Source of the DNA: Linepithema humile
Lineage: Eukaryota; Arthropoda; Insecta; Hymenoptera; Formicidae
DNA length: 64,000 nucleotides
Direction: 5' to 3'
Assembly: GCF_040581485.1 (NCBI RefSeq)
Contig: NC_090131.1
Coordinates: forward strand, 24,192,532 to 24,256,531
Shown piece after piece: positions 27,501 through 38,230 of this stretch. Every line of letters begins with the position of its first letter. Within the stretch, counting starts at the first letter, position 1. Position numbers and translations under genes: made by a program. The notes under the pieces were generated by a model that saw only the letters and a program-made list of their open reading frames with translations, made no database searches and was not told where the DNA came from.

Positions 27501-28139
27501 AAAATCCTTTGTTCTATAAAAGACAATGTAAAAATAATTCTGTCAATTTTTAAGCGAAAAAAATTAATGTGACTGTAAGAATCAAAGCGCAGTTGTTGGG
27601 ATGCAACAAATTTTTATTACCGAATAATAAAACCAGATAATAAAAATTTACTACGCTCTAACATCTGCGCTTTGGTTATAATCTTTTTTTCTATTGATTC
27701 TTTCGAAAGAATTAATACCTTTCGCAATTTTTTTTATCGAGTTTTTTGATGTCCCGAAAAAGGAAAGTTTTTATTTGAATCTGTAATTCAAAATAATGTA
27801 ACTCTAGTGCAAAATTATAAAATATATCTTCATATTGTCGATTAAAACGCGAACTCATATTTAATCTAACTTTGGATTCATAATTTACTTCTTATTGCGT
27901 ACGAAGTGAAATTATAATTGCTGAAATCATTGTTTTATCACGCCATTTCTTCAGGTGCTGGAGTGGTGACTAACAGAGCAGTGGTGCGATACGTCGTGAC
28001 GGAACAAGGAATCGCCAGCCTGTTCGGCAAGAGTCTTCAACAACGAGCGTACGAGCTGATCCAGGTCGCCCATCCGGATCACAGAGAGGCGCTCGAGAAA
28101 GCAGCGTTCGAACGCTTGAAAGTGATGCCTGCGCCATAA
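21568..28139 (+). CDS. Acetyl-CoA hydrolase / 4-hydroxybutyrate CoA-transferase-like protein, copy 1
   Basis: Six exons, 21568-21766, 25854-26006, 26413-26652, 26729-27133, 27223-27489 and 27955-28139, give 482 residues. The N-terminus (MAALKRITSLSRALATITSA) is basic and hydroxylated, as in a mitochondrial targeting peptide. The N-terminal CoA-transferase domain begins at VVYVQGAAATPVELLRAM; the C-terminal domain holds GATLQLGIGSIPDAVL, GVHSEMFSDG with the probable catalytic Glu284, INSCIEVDITGQICSD, GFGGQLDF and RYVVTEQGIASLFGK. This is the animal CoA-transferase/hydrolase family typified by Drosophila CG7920 and bacterial 4-hydroxybutyrate CoA-transferase. Known chemistry: a glutamyl-CoA thioester intermediate moves CoA between acids; the insect substrate is not established. 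The 4.1 kb first intron is far longer than in the neighbouring copy. The ATG at 21568 was preferred because an in-frame upstream start would have to be non-ATG. Confidence 0.93.
21767..25853 (+). other. 4.1 kb first intron of CoA-transferase 1
   Basis: AT-rich intron with a TA run at about 23383-23402, a short direct repeat around 25200-25262 (two copies of a TTTTGTAGA-containing block), and a hairpin element at 24477-24851 described separately. No exon of another gene is visible on either strand. Confidence 0.7.
24477..24851. mobile_element. MITE-like element with terminal inverted repeats
   Basis: The left end begins GCATGGAAAAAAAG followed by AATTTTGCT and GCAGCAAAAT. The right end, read on the other strand, begins GCATGGAAAAAAAA followed by TTTGCTGGCACAGCAAATT. 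The arms are imperfect and the 375-bp body has no coding potential. No clear target-site duplication was found, so class and exact ends are uncertain. Confidence 0.6.
27583..27674. repeat. Short hairpin inverted repeat in intron 5 of CoA-transferase 1
   Basis: Arms begin CAAAGCGCAG on the left and, read on the opposite strand, CAAAGCGCAG on the right, and continue through matching GTTG/AAATTTTTATTA segments. The total is 92 bp with little loop. It could be a small MITE or a structured intronic element. Confidence 0.65.
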
Positions 28140-29025
28140 ATCGAAGACACGCGAAACGGAAAAGTCTCATTTAATAGCATTTTACAAGCGGTCGTCCGCG
28201 CGCGTTAGCTGCGCGCAATAGACAACCGTCACGAAGTGTCTTCTTGTACGATGTCCGCGCTCTCTTGCCGGAAGATAAACTCTCTTGCCATTGGCTTCCA
28301 AGAATAAGAGAGTGACGCACTAGATCGAAAATCTAATACGTTAAATTGTAACATTATATATGTAAGAATCCGCAACGGTAAATATGCATGATCGCGCTCG
28401 TTTCCATATCATAGATAATACTTATTTAAACGTGTTTTATATCACGAAGTGACGTGTTCACGCGCAACTGAAACAAGATTCAAATAAAAAAACGGTGCTT
28501 GCCAGTGCTGTTTCCGAGATGTAAACAGTTTTTTATATTAAATTTGTTAATGTTCCTTTGTATAATTTCCTTTGTTACCATTATATTAAAATCGAAATAG
28601 CAACATGCAGGAAGAAATATATAAGATGAGAACGCTGACATCATTGGTGTTTTATTGTACGCGACATCCTCTCGTATATTCTCTTTATCCGAAATAATCG
28701 TAGCATTAAATAGTATCAATATATATTTAAATTTATTATAATTATTCTATTTATGTATCTCTGGAAACGGCAAAATTAAAGTTGCGCGAAAGTTCAAATC
28801 AATAATCCGCCAACTATAAATGCCGTCGAATAATCGAACGCCGCCAATTCAGATGTTCAAATAGTGGTTTGCGGAGATGGCTTCCTTTGACATGTGCGGC
28901 TAATGTTTTAGACTAGACCTTTCAGATTATGCATCGTATTAGCTTTCATGTGGTTGCTATACATTCATCGTATCATCAACGGGAACTTGTGAATTTGATT
29001 CTATCAGTTTCGGAGCGATGAGAAG
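28140..29025. other. Intergenic region between the two CoA-transferase copies
   Basis: This holds the 3' UTR of copy 1 (AATAAA at about 28483) and the promoter of copy 2. No separate gene was recognised. Confidence 0.6.
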
Positions 29026-31275
29026 ATGTTTCGAAATCTGAAATTAGTACTCGGCAAAATTCGGCATGCCAAATCTTTTCATTTATGTGCACGGCGGCAT
29101 ATAGATTTGAGGGAACCTTCTCAACCGTTGAAACGGTGTCCGAAATGGGTTTGCGTGGAAGAAGCGGTGAAAATTATAAATTCAGGTATTTATAATTGTA
29201 TCATATTTTAGTAGATCGCTGTTTCTATATAAAAATGATAAACTATTCTTTTTCATACATTTCTTAAATAAAATTAAAAAATTATTGGATTAATCGTGAA
29301 TTAAAAATATATAACATACTTTATTGCCTTAATCTTATAATTTTTATGTATAAACAAAAGGTGAGAAATTTTAGAATTAAGAAAAACAGAAGTTTGTTAA
29401 ATATTTTCTAGAAAAAATTATAGAAAGTAACATTTTAATGAAGTTAGCGAATGTAAACTGCTATCGTTATTTTGTCATCACGAATGTTATTAGAAGTTTC
29501 TTTTATGCACAATGTAATCGTCTTTTTCAGAACATCTGGTCTTCATACAAGGCGGTTCAGCCACGCCGACGGAGCTAGTGCGTGCTATGACCGAGCATGG
29601 AGTATGCAACAATTTGCGCGGCGTCAGACTGGTGCATATGAGCCTCGAGGGAGACGCACCGTTCGCCAATCCGGAGTTTGAGAGTACGGTATTCGCAAGG
29701 GGCAGCCTCTGTCAAAATGACACGATTGATAATGGCAAAAATGAATAACAGCTTGCGACGATGTTACGTTCAAGAGCACTTCAGATCCATCAGTCTATAC
29801 GTGGGCACCAATGTGAGGGAGGCGGTGAACGAGGGACGAGCGGACTACATTCCGGTGTTCCTACACGAGGCGCCGAGGTTGTTTTACGAAAAGAGAATCG
29901 TGCCGGACATCGCGCTGATTCACGTGAGCATGCCGGACGCCCGTGGATTTTGCTCGCTCGGCGTGAGCGTGGACTGCACCCGTGCCGCAATTTGCACCGC
30001 CAAAATCATCATCGGTTTGTACTCCGAATTATTAATGATTATAACTGTAACAATAAGAATAGTTGTAACAGATCATTGTGATTCACGTTGGTCGGTGAAT
30101 AGTGAGCGAAACAAAATAATAATTATTTAAATTAACAGAAGTAACATATTCTAAGGGAATCCTATAATTGTTTTGCTTTGCTACTTCAAATTATTAATTA
30201 TACTGAATTAAGAAGATATTTTTTTTTCAGCGCAAGTAAACGAGCACATGCCGAGGTCCTTCGGCGACACAGTGATCCACTCGAGCCACTTCGACTTGGC
30301 GGTGAGATACGACTGTCCCTTGCCCTGCGTGGCTTGTCCACCGTCGAACGATCTCGAGCAGGAGATCGGCAAGATAATCGCGCAGAGATTGATCGACGAT
30401 GGAGCGACGTTACAGCTTGGCATCGGCTGCATCCCCGACGCGGTGCTCTGCGCCCTGGTCAACCACAAGGATCTGGGCATACACTCGGAGGTCATCAGCG
30501 ACGCGATGGTCGATCTTGTCGAGCACGGCAACATCACGAACAAGTGCAAGATCAAGCACAGAGGACGTATGATCGGTTCCTACGCCATTGGCACGAAACG
30601 ATTGTACGACTTCTTGCACAATAATCCGTTTGTCGGTAATTATGACCATTGGTTCACTGCAGCGGGTTCGTAGAAGAACGCTCTCACGCTATTTTACAAT
30701 TATCGTCACGCTAGAACTGTTAGCGATCAATTACGTCAACGATCCCCGAGTGATCTCGATACAGCCGAGGATGACGGCCATAAACTCCTGCATCGAGATG
30801 GACCTCACCGGCCAGATCTGCTCGGACAGCTTGGGCTGTAAGATATACTCCGGCTTCGGCGGCCAGTTAGACTTTCTTCGTGGCTCCGCGAAGGGTCAGG
30901 ATGGTCGTGGAAAAGCTATCGTCGCGTTCCCATCAGTTACCAGTTCAGGAGAGAGTAAAATACAGCCGGTGCTTAAACTCGGTACGAATTCAGATTCGAC
31001 GAACAATCGCTGCAAGATAATACTTTTAACAATTTAATCGAATATATTTAACAAATTTGGCATCTTGATGAATCTGCAATGTAGGAGCCGGAGTGGTGGC
31101 TACAAGGGCTCACGCGCATTATATAGTTACGGAGCACGGAGTGGCGCAGCTTTTCGGCAAAACCCTGCGGCAAAGAGCGAACGCGCTGATTCAAATCGCG
31201 CATCCCGATCACAGGGAGTGCCTTGAAAAGGCCGCGTTTGATCGTTTGAAAGCTAACCCAACGAAATATCTGTAA
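29026..31275 (+). CDS. Acetyl-CoA hydrolase / 4-hydroxybutyrate CoA-transferase-like protein, copy 2
   Basis: Six exons, 29026-29185, 29531-29683, 29775-30014, 30231-30635, 30715-30981 and 31085-31275, encode 471 residues. The four internal exons are exactly the same lengths (153, 240, 405, 267 nt) and phases as in the upstream gene, so the pair is a tandem duplication. The core motifs are kept: FIQGGSATPTELVRAMTEHG, GATLQLGIGCIPDAVL, GIHSEVISD with probable catalytic Glu271, INSCIEMDLTGQICSD, GFGGQLDF and HYIVTEHGVAQLFGK. The N-terminus (MFRNLKLVLGKIRHAKS) is basic, consistent with mitochondrial import, but unrelated in sequence to copy 1. The second intron is only 91 bp, with an acceptor (TTCAAG) lacking a clear pyrimidine tract. 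The copies have clearly diverged, so substrate preference or tissue use may differ; that is inference. Confidence 0.92.
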
Positions 31276-31765
31276 TGCTTGTGATGTGTAAATACAAATT
31301 CTGTGATAGTAAGTTCACAATACAAAAATCGAAGTATGTGATAATTTAAGTTCCAATCAACTATTAAAATATCACATCTTAAATATTTTCTAAAAGGACA
31401 CGTTTTATATTGATTTTTCATTGTGCGATGTTTTTATATTAAATAACTTGTACTATTTTTTTTCACGTTTTGTGTCGTGAACATTTTAAATTAAGCATAT
31501 TTATATAGAAGAATGTAACTTATTTTGATAAAAAAGATAATAATATAACATTGAGTTACACATTATTTTAAATTTAAATAATTCGTTAATTAATTGAACT
31601 GAAATATTTTATTCATTGGTATAAGTGGTATTATAAGTATTGTCGTTTATGATACATGAAATACCAAAGTCATATAAAAATATGCTATAATAGGAACATT
31701 TCCGTGTATGTACATGCTTAAAATGTCAATATCATATAAGCCAAATTCGATACCTAATTCAATGC
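31276..31765. other. Intergenic region, convergent 3' ends of CoA-transferase 2 and TAB1
   Basis: AT-rich, presumably the two 3' UTRs meeting tail to tail. No gene or repeat recognised. Confidence 0.6.
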
Positions 31766-33855
31766 CTAAAAGAATTTTATATTTTTCGGCAAAGTTCCTT
31801 CTTTCTTTCTCTTCTCGAGATTCTTGTAATACTCCGAAAAATCTACATAAGGCTTGACTCTGGCGTTTCGATCCGTCAAGATTCCTCTGGCGCCAGGTGG
31901 ATACAAGTCTGATGTCGTTGTTGACGTCTCTGTTGTCGACGTCGATGTGTTAACATTCTCGTCGCTAATGCCGGTGCTGGTGCTCGAGACATCCTCGTTG
32001 TCCGGTATGCTGATCGACGCGGTTTGCACCACGGGATTGAATCTGACAGATTGACTGGTCGGACTTTTCAGACTGAGTGTCAGCGGGAAGTTGAAATTCC
32101 GCACTAAAAGAGTTATGTCGTCGCGCTTGCCAGTCGTCACGGTGTTCTGTGTGTTGTTCATGTACGCGTCATGGTGGATTCTGACGATTTTGTCGACCAC
32201 CGCCTGAGCAACGCCGGTCAAGGTTGATTGTACGCGAAACTAAAATTTGCAAAAATACGATCAGATCCTATATTATCAGATATTATCAGATGAGAATTGC
32301 TCAGTCGATAATTGTATTTAAGCCAAGGCATCACCTGTTCGACCGCTATCAAGGCTAGTTCTTTATTGACTTGATCAGTATCGGTTGCTTCTTCCAACGA
32401 TTTATATAAGCCGCGCGACATAAGCAATAGAAATCTGCAAGATTCATCCAATTCGATGCCACCGCTGATTTCCGGTTCGGCGATGATTGGTTCTGCCACG
32501 GAAGCTGCCAGCTTCTCGCACTCTCTGTATCCTCCCTTGACGAGATAGTTGCCGAGGCACCGCGTGTTTTCCTGATTTCCAAGATGAGAACCTGTGGCAT
32601 CATTTTTATTTACTGAGATTTCTTTAACAAGCTAAATGTCGGCACAAGTAAGCATGAGATACGTCGAACACACCTTGTCTGATCAATTTGGCATCTAAAC
32701 CTAGTTGAGATAATCGCAGAAGCTCATCCTCGTTCTTTAAGTCATGATCCACGGTTAATTGTACTACTCGCAAAACTTGATTGCTATCTGTTTTGCACAA
32801 CAATGCCCTACTGTCTCCGACATTCGCGACGTACAGTCTCCCTTTATAAACTAAGGCAACCACAGCACTGGTCCCAGCTGACAGCTCGCAATTCAGCGCA
32901 TTCAGCTTGTCAACCTGTAATAAAAATAAATTATATAATCCATTTAAAAAATTGTGACTAATTTTGATCACGTGACTAACCAAATCTGGAAATTTTTGAT
33001 AGGTTTCATAAGAGTTCAGTCCATCGGGTATGTCAAACTGCAGACTAGCACGTTCTGCTAACAGATCGCCAATCGATTCCAAGTATCCTTTTTCAACCGC
33101 TATGAATGCCTGTCTATAAAATATATACTTTGTACGTAAATAATAAAAAAAAAAAAAAAAAAAAAAAATTTACAACTTGAAAATACTCCCTCAAATTACT
33201 TATTTAATTATGCGTAAAATTTACATAAAATTCAATTTTTATTTTCTCCATTTTTTTCTACATTGATAAGATTCTTACCGGAGAACTTCTTTCACTTCCT
33301 CGTCGGTTGATTTTTCATTCAACTGCCCGAGTAGGATCTCCGCAGCCATTCTTTGCATTGCGAAGTTAGCTGCTTTAGTGCCTTCATGGCCATCGAATAC
33401 TGCATAAAGGAACGTGGAGTCGTCGTATCTACAGTGAAAACTACGGTCTTCAAATTGATGCTCCTCTTGTCGATATCCATCCTCTCGATAAATCTGATTA
33501 GTGGAAAAACCCACTCCTGATACATCAAGCAAAATTTGCCATCACAATAACTTTATTATATAAATTGTCATTAATTTGATACATATATAGAATGTTTCCG
33601 AACTAATGATACAACGAAAGATACCGATACATGCAAATACAAGTCGAAAATGTAAAATCAAATTTTTTTCACACAAGACTTTATTTTCAAGAATGATTTT
33701 GAATATTCGTCAATAACATTTGGCTATGAAATTATCGAGATTATCGTAATGAAATAAAATGTACCGGATTGTTTGCAAACTGGTAAATCATCCGTCCAAT
33801 TGTATTGACTATCTTGAAAAGGCATTGAAGCTGGACGTTCCGTTCCCGTAGACAT
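31766..33855 (-). CDS. TAB1: TAB1, TAK1-binding protein 1 (PP2C-like scaffold)
   Basis: Six minus-strand exons, 33855-33765, 33516-33279, 33113-32981, 32914-32674, 32591-32335 and 32239-31766, encode 477 residues. Recognition rests on an N-terminal WTDDLPVCKQSG, PP2C-fold blocks (FLYAVFDGHEG with Asp72, LYVANVGDSRALLCK, DHDLKNEDELLRLSQLGLDA, EPIIAEPEI, FLLLMSRGLYKSLEEA, AVVDKIVRIH, DDITLLVRNF), a Ser/Thr-rich linker, and the C-terminal VKPYVDFSEYY, which matches the TAK1-binding helix of vertebrate TAB1. Known role: TAB1 is a pseudophosphatase that binds and activates the kinase TAK1 in stress and immune signalling. Unlike human TAB1, this protein keeps the PP2C DGHxG and VGDSRA motifs, but the usual DG of motif 8 is replaced by SRG, so activity is doubtful. 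A poly-A run at 33143-33168 lies in an intron. Confidence 0.94.
33143..33168. repeat. Poly-A run in a TAB1 intron
   Basis: About 26 A residues on the plus strand, T on the coding strand, within the second TAB1 intron. A simple homopolymer. Confidence 0.9.
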
Positions 33856-34397
33856 TTTTCTTCTTATTTTACTTTAATTTAATAACAGTCAATAATACTC
33901 GACAGATTATTTTGCACGGTCTCGTGAAATAAACAACTCAGTTTGCCACGTTTTCTCAGCGAAGATCGCGAATCAGTTGAGGCAAGTGATGTAAGTGGCT
34001 ATTTTGCACATGCGTATTGGCCAAAATCTCAGTGACGTATTAAAGTGGCGAGAAAAGAAAATGTTATAAGATTTTTGTTCAAACGTTTCTCTCTAAAAAT
34101 TACCTGACAATAAAACAAATGTTGTGTTTAATGGAAAAATTAAAAACTTGAAACTTGAATTTTTGAACGAAAATTTGAGAGCTTTAAAATTTTCTATTTA
34201 TTTACCTCTTATGGAATTTTCTTTTCTCATACTGGATTGTACGGCGTTGGCATTTTGACGCATTGTGGACGTTGGAGTTTTCATCGAAGACAAATCTAAA
34301 ATATAAAACAATTATATAGAATAGAAAAATAATTAATACGACAATATAGTGCAGTTGTTTTTTTGAACAATTTCAGTCGTGTAATTGTGTTTCTACA
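33856..34397. promoter_or_regulatory. Divergent promoter region between TAB1 and DDX41
   Basis: The two starts are 542 bp apart and face away from each other, a compact bidirectional promoter. It is mostly AT-rich with a GC-richer patch at about 33950-34050 near the TAB1 start. No specific binding site was assigned. Confidence 0.5.
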
Positions 34398-37327
34398 ATG
34401 AGTCAGGATAATAATAAACCTCCGATAAAGGTTTGTTAACCTAATCGTTACTGTGAACTATTTTATTATATATTTCCTAATGTATTTTCCAGTAAAGACT
34501 AACTAACAATGTTATAATTTCCTATTTAACTTAAATATTACTATAATAATGTAACATGTCTTGTAATAATTATATCATTGTGAGTGGGAAATTTATAATT
34601 GAGGTTATGTTAATGTTTATTGGGTCTATAAAATCTTTGAATATTTTGTACAATATATTTAAGTACTGCTGCGCTAAGTATGAAATTATTTTTGATGCAG
34701 AAGTACAGAAGGGAGGAGGAAGAAGACAGTCCTTTGGATACAGATGACGAATATGTGCCATACGTGCCTTTCAAGCATCGTAAGAAACAATTGCTTACAA
34801 AATTGGGTAAACTTGGACAGCTAAAAGAAGAAGGTAGCAATGGTGTCGGGAAGAGTAGCAGTGAAAATGAAAGAGATGATGCTGACAATGATGATGGTCA
34901 GGTTTGGGGAAGAAAGTCTAATATTTCTCTCTTGGATCAGCATACAGAGTTGAAAAAATTGGCTGAAGGTATATGAAACTTTCTATAAACAAAAGAATTG
35001 TAACTTGATTAAAAACTGTTTTATATAAAATTCTTATTGTAACTTTAGCCAAGAAGGAGAGTGCTATGGAAAAGCAGTTGAAGGAGGAAGAGAAGATTCT
35101 AGAAAGTGTTGCTGAGAATAAAGCTCTAATGGGTGTGGCTGAATTAGCCAAAGGTATTCAATATAAGGATCCTATCAAGACCAACTGGACACCGCCGAGA
35201 GTGATACTCAGTCTCGGTGAGGCACGTCACGAAAGAGTAAGAAGAAAGCTTAGGATACTTGTAGAAGGTGATGAAGTACCGCCACCCTTGAAGACTTTTA
35301 AGGAAATGAAATTTCACAAAGCAATCCTGTATGGATTGGAGCAAAGAGGTATCATCAAGCCAACTCCGATTCAAGTACAAGGAATACCTACAGTGTGAGT
35401 CTTTATTCATAATAATATTCTCTTATACCTCTTTTAATTAGTTAATTGACGCAATGAAAACTCGAGATGTTAAATAATTGCAGGTTGTCAGGACGTGACA
35501 TGATCGGCATAGCTTCTACCGGCAGCGGTAAAACGTTGGTATTTGTTTTACCTATTATCGAGTTTTGCTTGGAACAAGAAATCGATATGCCGTTCATTAA
35601 AAGGGAGGGACCTTATGGTAAACACTTATAACGCTAAATAGATAGAGTAACATTTGATTTATAAATGTACACAAATATCAATCTCAGTGTTCTGTGATTC
35701 ACAGGCTTGGTAATATGTCCTTCAAGAGAATTGGCTAAGCAAACCTATGACATAATTCGGCACTATACGAATAGCCTGAGACAAATAGACTGTCCGGAAA
35801 TACGCTGTTGCTTGGCGATCGGAGGTGTACCGGTTTCGGAATCGTTAGCTATAATCAATAAGTTAGTATTTATTGCTATTATGATTTCTACTTTTTGATA
35901 TGCTATAAATTTATAATATTCTATTGCATTATTTATAGAGGCGTACACATAATGGTGGCGACGCCAGGACGATTGATGGATATGTTACATAAAAAAATGG
36001 TCACTTTAAGCGTGTGCCGTTATCTCTGCATGGACGAGGCAGATCGCATGATAGACATGGGCTTCGAGGAAGATGTGCGAACGATATTTTCATTTTTCAG
36101 GGTAATTATTATTTTAAATTTCAATTTTCATATTTTTCATTCAACAAATACATAAAAGCAAATGCTAAAATAATGAAACTTGATTATTACCTTTACAGGG
36201 TCAGAGGCAAACTTTGTTATTCTCCGCTACTATGCCCAAAAGAATTCAAAACTTTGCACGGTCGGCGCTGGTGAAGCCCGTGACGATAAACGTCGGCCGC
36301 GCTGGTGCTGCGTCGATGAACGTGATACAGGAAGTGGAGTATGTCAAACAGGAAGCTAAAATTGTGTATCTCTTGGAATGTCTGCAGAAGACTGCGCCGC
36401 CAGTCTTAATATTCGCGGAGAAAAAGCGTGACGTAGACGCCATCCACGAGTATCTGCTCATAAAAGGAGTGGAAGCTGTCGCGATACACGGAGGAATAGG
36501 TAGATATTACGTGAATAATTAAATAAAAAAATAAATGAATAAGATACAAGATAGATCCTTAATAAAACAATAAATTATAAAAGAAACGTACATTAAATGT
36601 AAAACAAAAATGCTTTAAATTGCATTAAGATATTAGTCTTACAATTAAGGAACATACCACTTATTTCTCTGTGACATCTTTTTCAGATCAGGAAGAAAGA
36701 TCGCGTTCTGTAGAAGCCTTTCGCGCGGGTCGGAAAGATGTGCTCGTTGCGACAGATGTTGCGTCGAAAGGTCTCGATTTCGCCGACGTGCAACACGTTA
36801 TCAATTACGATATGCCGGACGATGTAGAAAATTATGGTAATTTATCGTGATACAAAAATTATAATATCTGAAAAAAGACGGAATAGATGTTAATGTAATT
36901 CTCTTAATTCAGTGCACAGAATAGGACGAACAGGTCGTTCTGGTCGCACCGGTATAGCGACGACCTTTATTAACAAAGCGAACGATGAATCGGTGCTACT
37001 TGATCTTAAGCATTTGCTGATGGAAGCGAAGCAGAAGGTGCCGCCGTTCTTGCTGGAGCTTTGCTCGGAGAACGAAAAGTACCTCAATCTGGGAGGTAAT
37101 ATAATAGTTGATACTTAATTTCTCTTTTTTTTAGATGACGTTCATTTCTCATCACTGTAATTTATATCATTTTTCTGGTTTTCTTTACAGACGAACGTGG
37201 TTGCAGTTATTGTGGCGGTCTTGGTCACAGAATTACGGAGTGCCCGAAATTGGAAGCTGTACAGAACAAACAGGCTTCCAATATTGGGCGTCGCGATTAT
37301 TTAGCCAGCAATGCCGCTGACTATTAA
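34398..37327 (+). CDS. abs: DDX41 / abstrakt, DEAD-box RNA helicase
   Basis: Ten exons: 34398-34430, 34701-34968, 35049-35394, 35484-35617, 35705-35861, 35939-36101, 36199-36499, 36687-36836, 36913-37095 and 37191-37327; 623 residues against 622 in human DDX41. Acidic N-terminus with DDEYVPYVPFKHR and NISLLDQHTELKK, then the Q-motif region, ASTGSGKT 226-233 (motif I), PSRELA, TPGR, DEAD 345-348, SAT, the VATDVASKGLDF segment, HRIGRTGR from 519, and a C-terminal zinc knuckle C583-C586-H591-C596 followed by SNIGRRDYLA. Known role: an ATP-dependent RNA helicase of spliceosomal C complexes, also reported as a cytosolic nucleic-acid sensor in vertebrates; fly abstrakt is essential for polarity and development. 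All helicase motifs and the knuckle are intact. The short first exon (11 codons) fits the ATG and a GTTTGT donor. Confidence 0.97.
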
Positions 37328-38230
37328 AGTAATTGATTTTAAAGCAGATTAATCATGTTCATTGTAAATATGTATATACAAATGTATTATATAATCAATT
37401 TCTCTTTCTCTGAAGAGAAAGGTTCTTTCATTGGTTTTTTAAAAAAATAAATAAAATATTTCAACTCTATATGTATATATATGTAGATGTTTATTTACTA
37501 TCCTTTCAAATGCACTTAAATTTTCTTGCAAAAAAAGATTCCTCCGTCTTCGCTAACTTCAGAGATTCGTTCATCTCGATCGAGAAATGTGTTTCGCGAG
37601 TGCGAAACAAAAGCTATTCCGTCACCGGGTGATTCTCTTACATGTCAAATCATACAAACCCTTCAGGCCCCTCATAATTCAAAATTCTTGTGCATAATGA
37701 TAAATTAATCCATCCGGCCTTCGTCAAGTGCCGGTCGTACCGCCCAGAATGGGCTATTAACATCGCAAGCTTTCGCAACATGAAAAAATATTGGACCTGT
37801 TATTTGAGCGCCAAGAAAAATCACGCTGACCGAAGAAACTTACCCATCACAGATTCCAGAAAATATATTTTTACGAGGTTTTCACGCTTCTTTCAAAATT
37901 ATTCACTCCATGTTTCTTTAGAATTATCCGCCTGATTGGTGTTGGAGCGATTATATGGCGCAAAGTGTCACAAAATACAAATACTCGAATTATTTCTTCT
38001 GCGTCAATGCGTATCGATGCAAAGCACGCACTGTAATTTTATGTAACGTTTCAATTCTGCAAAATAAGTTTAAATAAATTAAAATTTAATGGGGGAGTTT
38101 AATTAACAAAATATATTATCTATATATATTTATTTTATCAAAATAAAATTGTAATATTTTATTAAATAATTATATGTCGCATATTAAGTTTTATACGTTA
38201 AGAATTACCTAGCACCGACGATAATCGACG
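37328..38230. other. Intergenic region between DDX41 and the unknown gene
   Basis: The left third is DDX41 3' UTR with AATAAA motifs at about 37446-37455. The remainder probably contains the promoter and 5' UTR of the next gene. Open frames here have no recognisable product. Confidence 0.55.
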
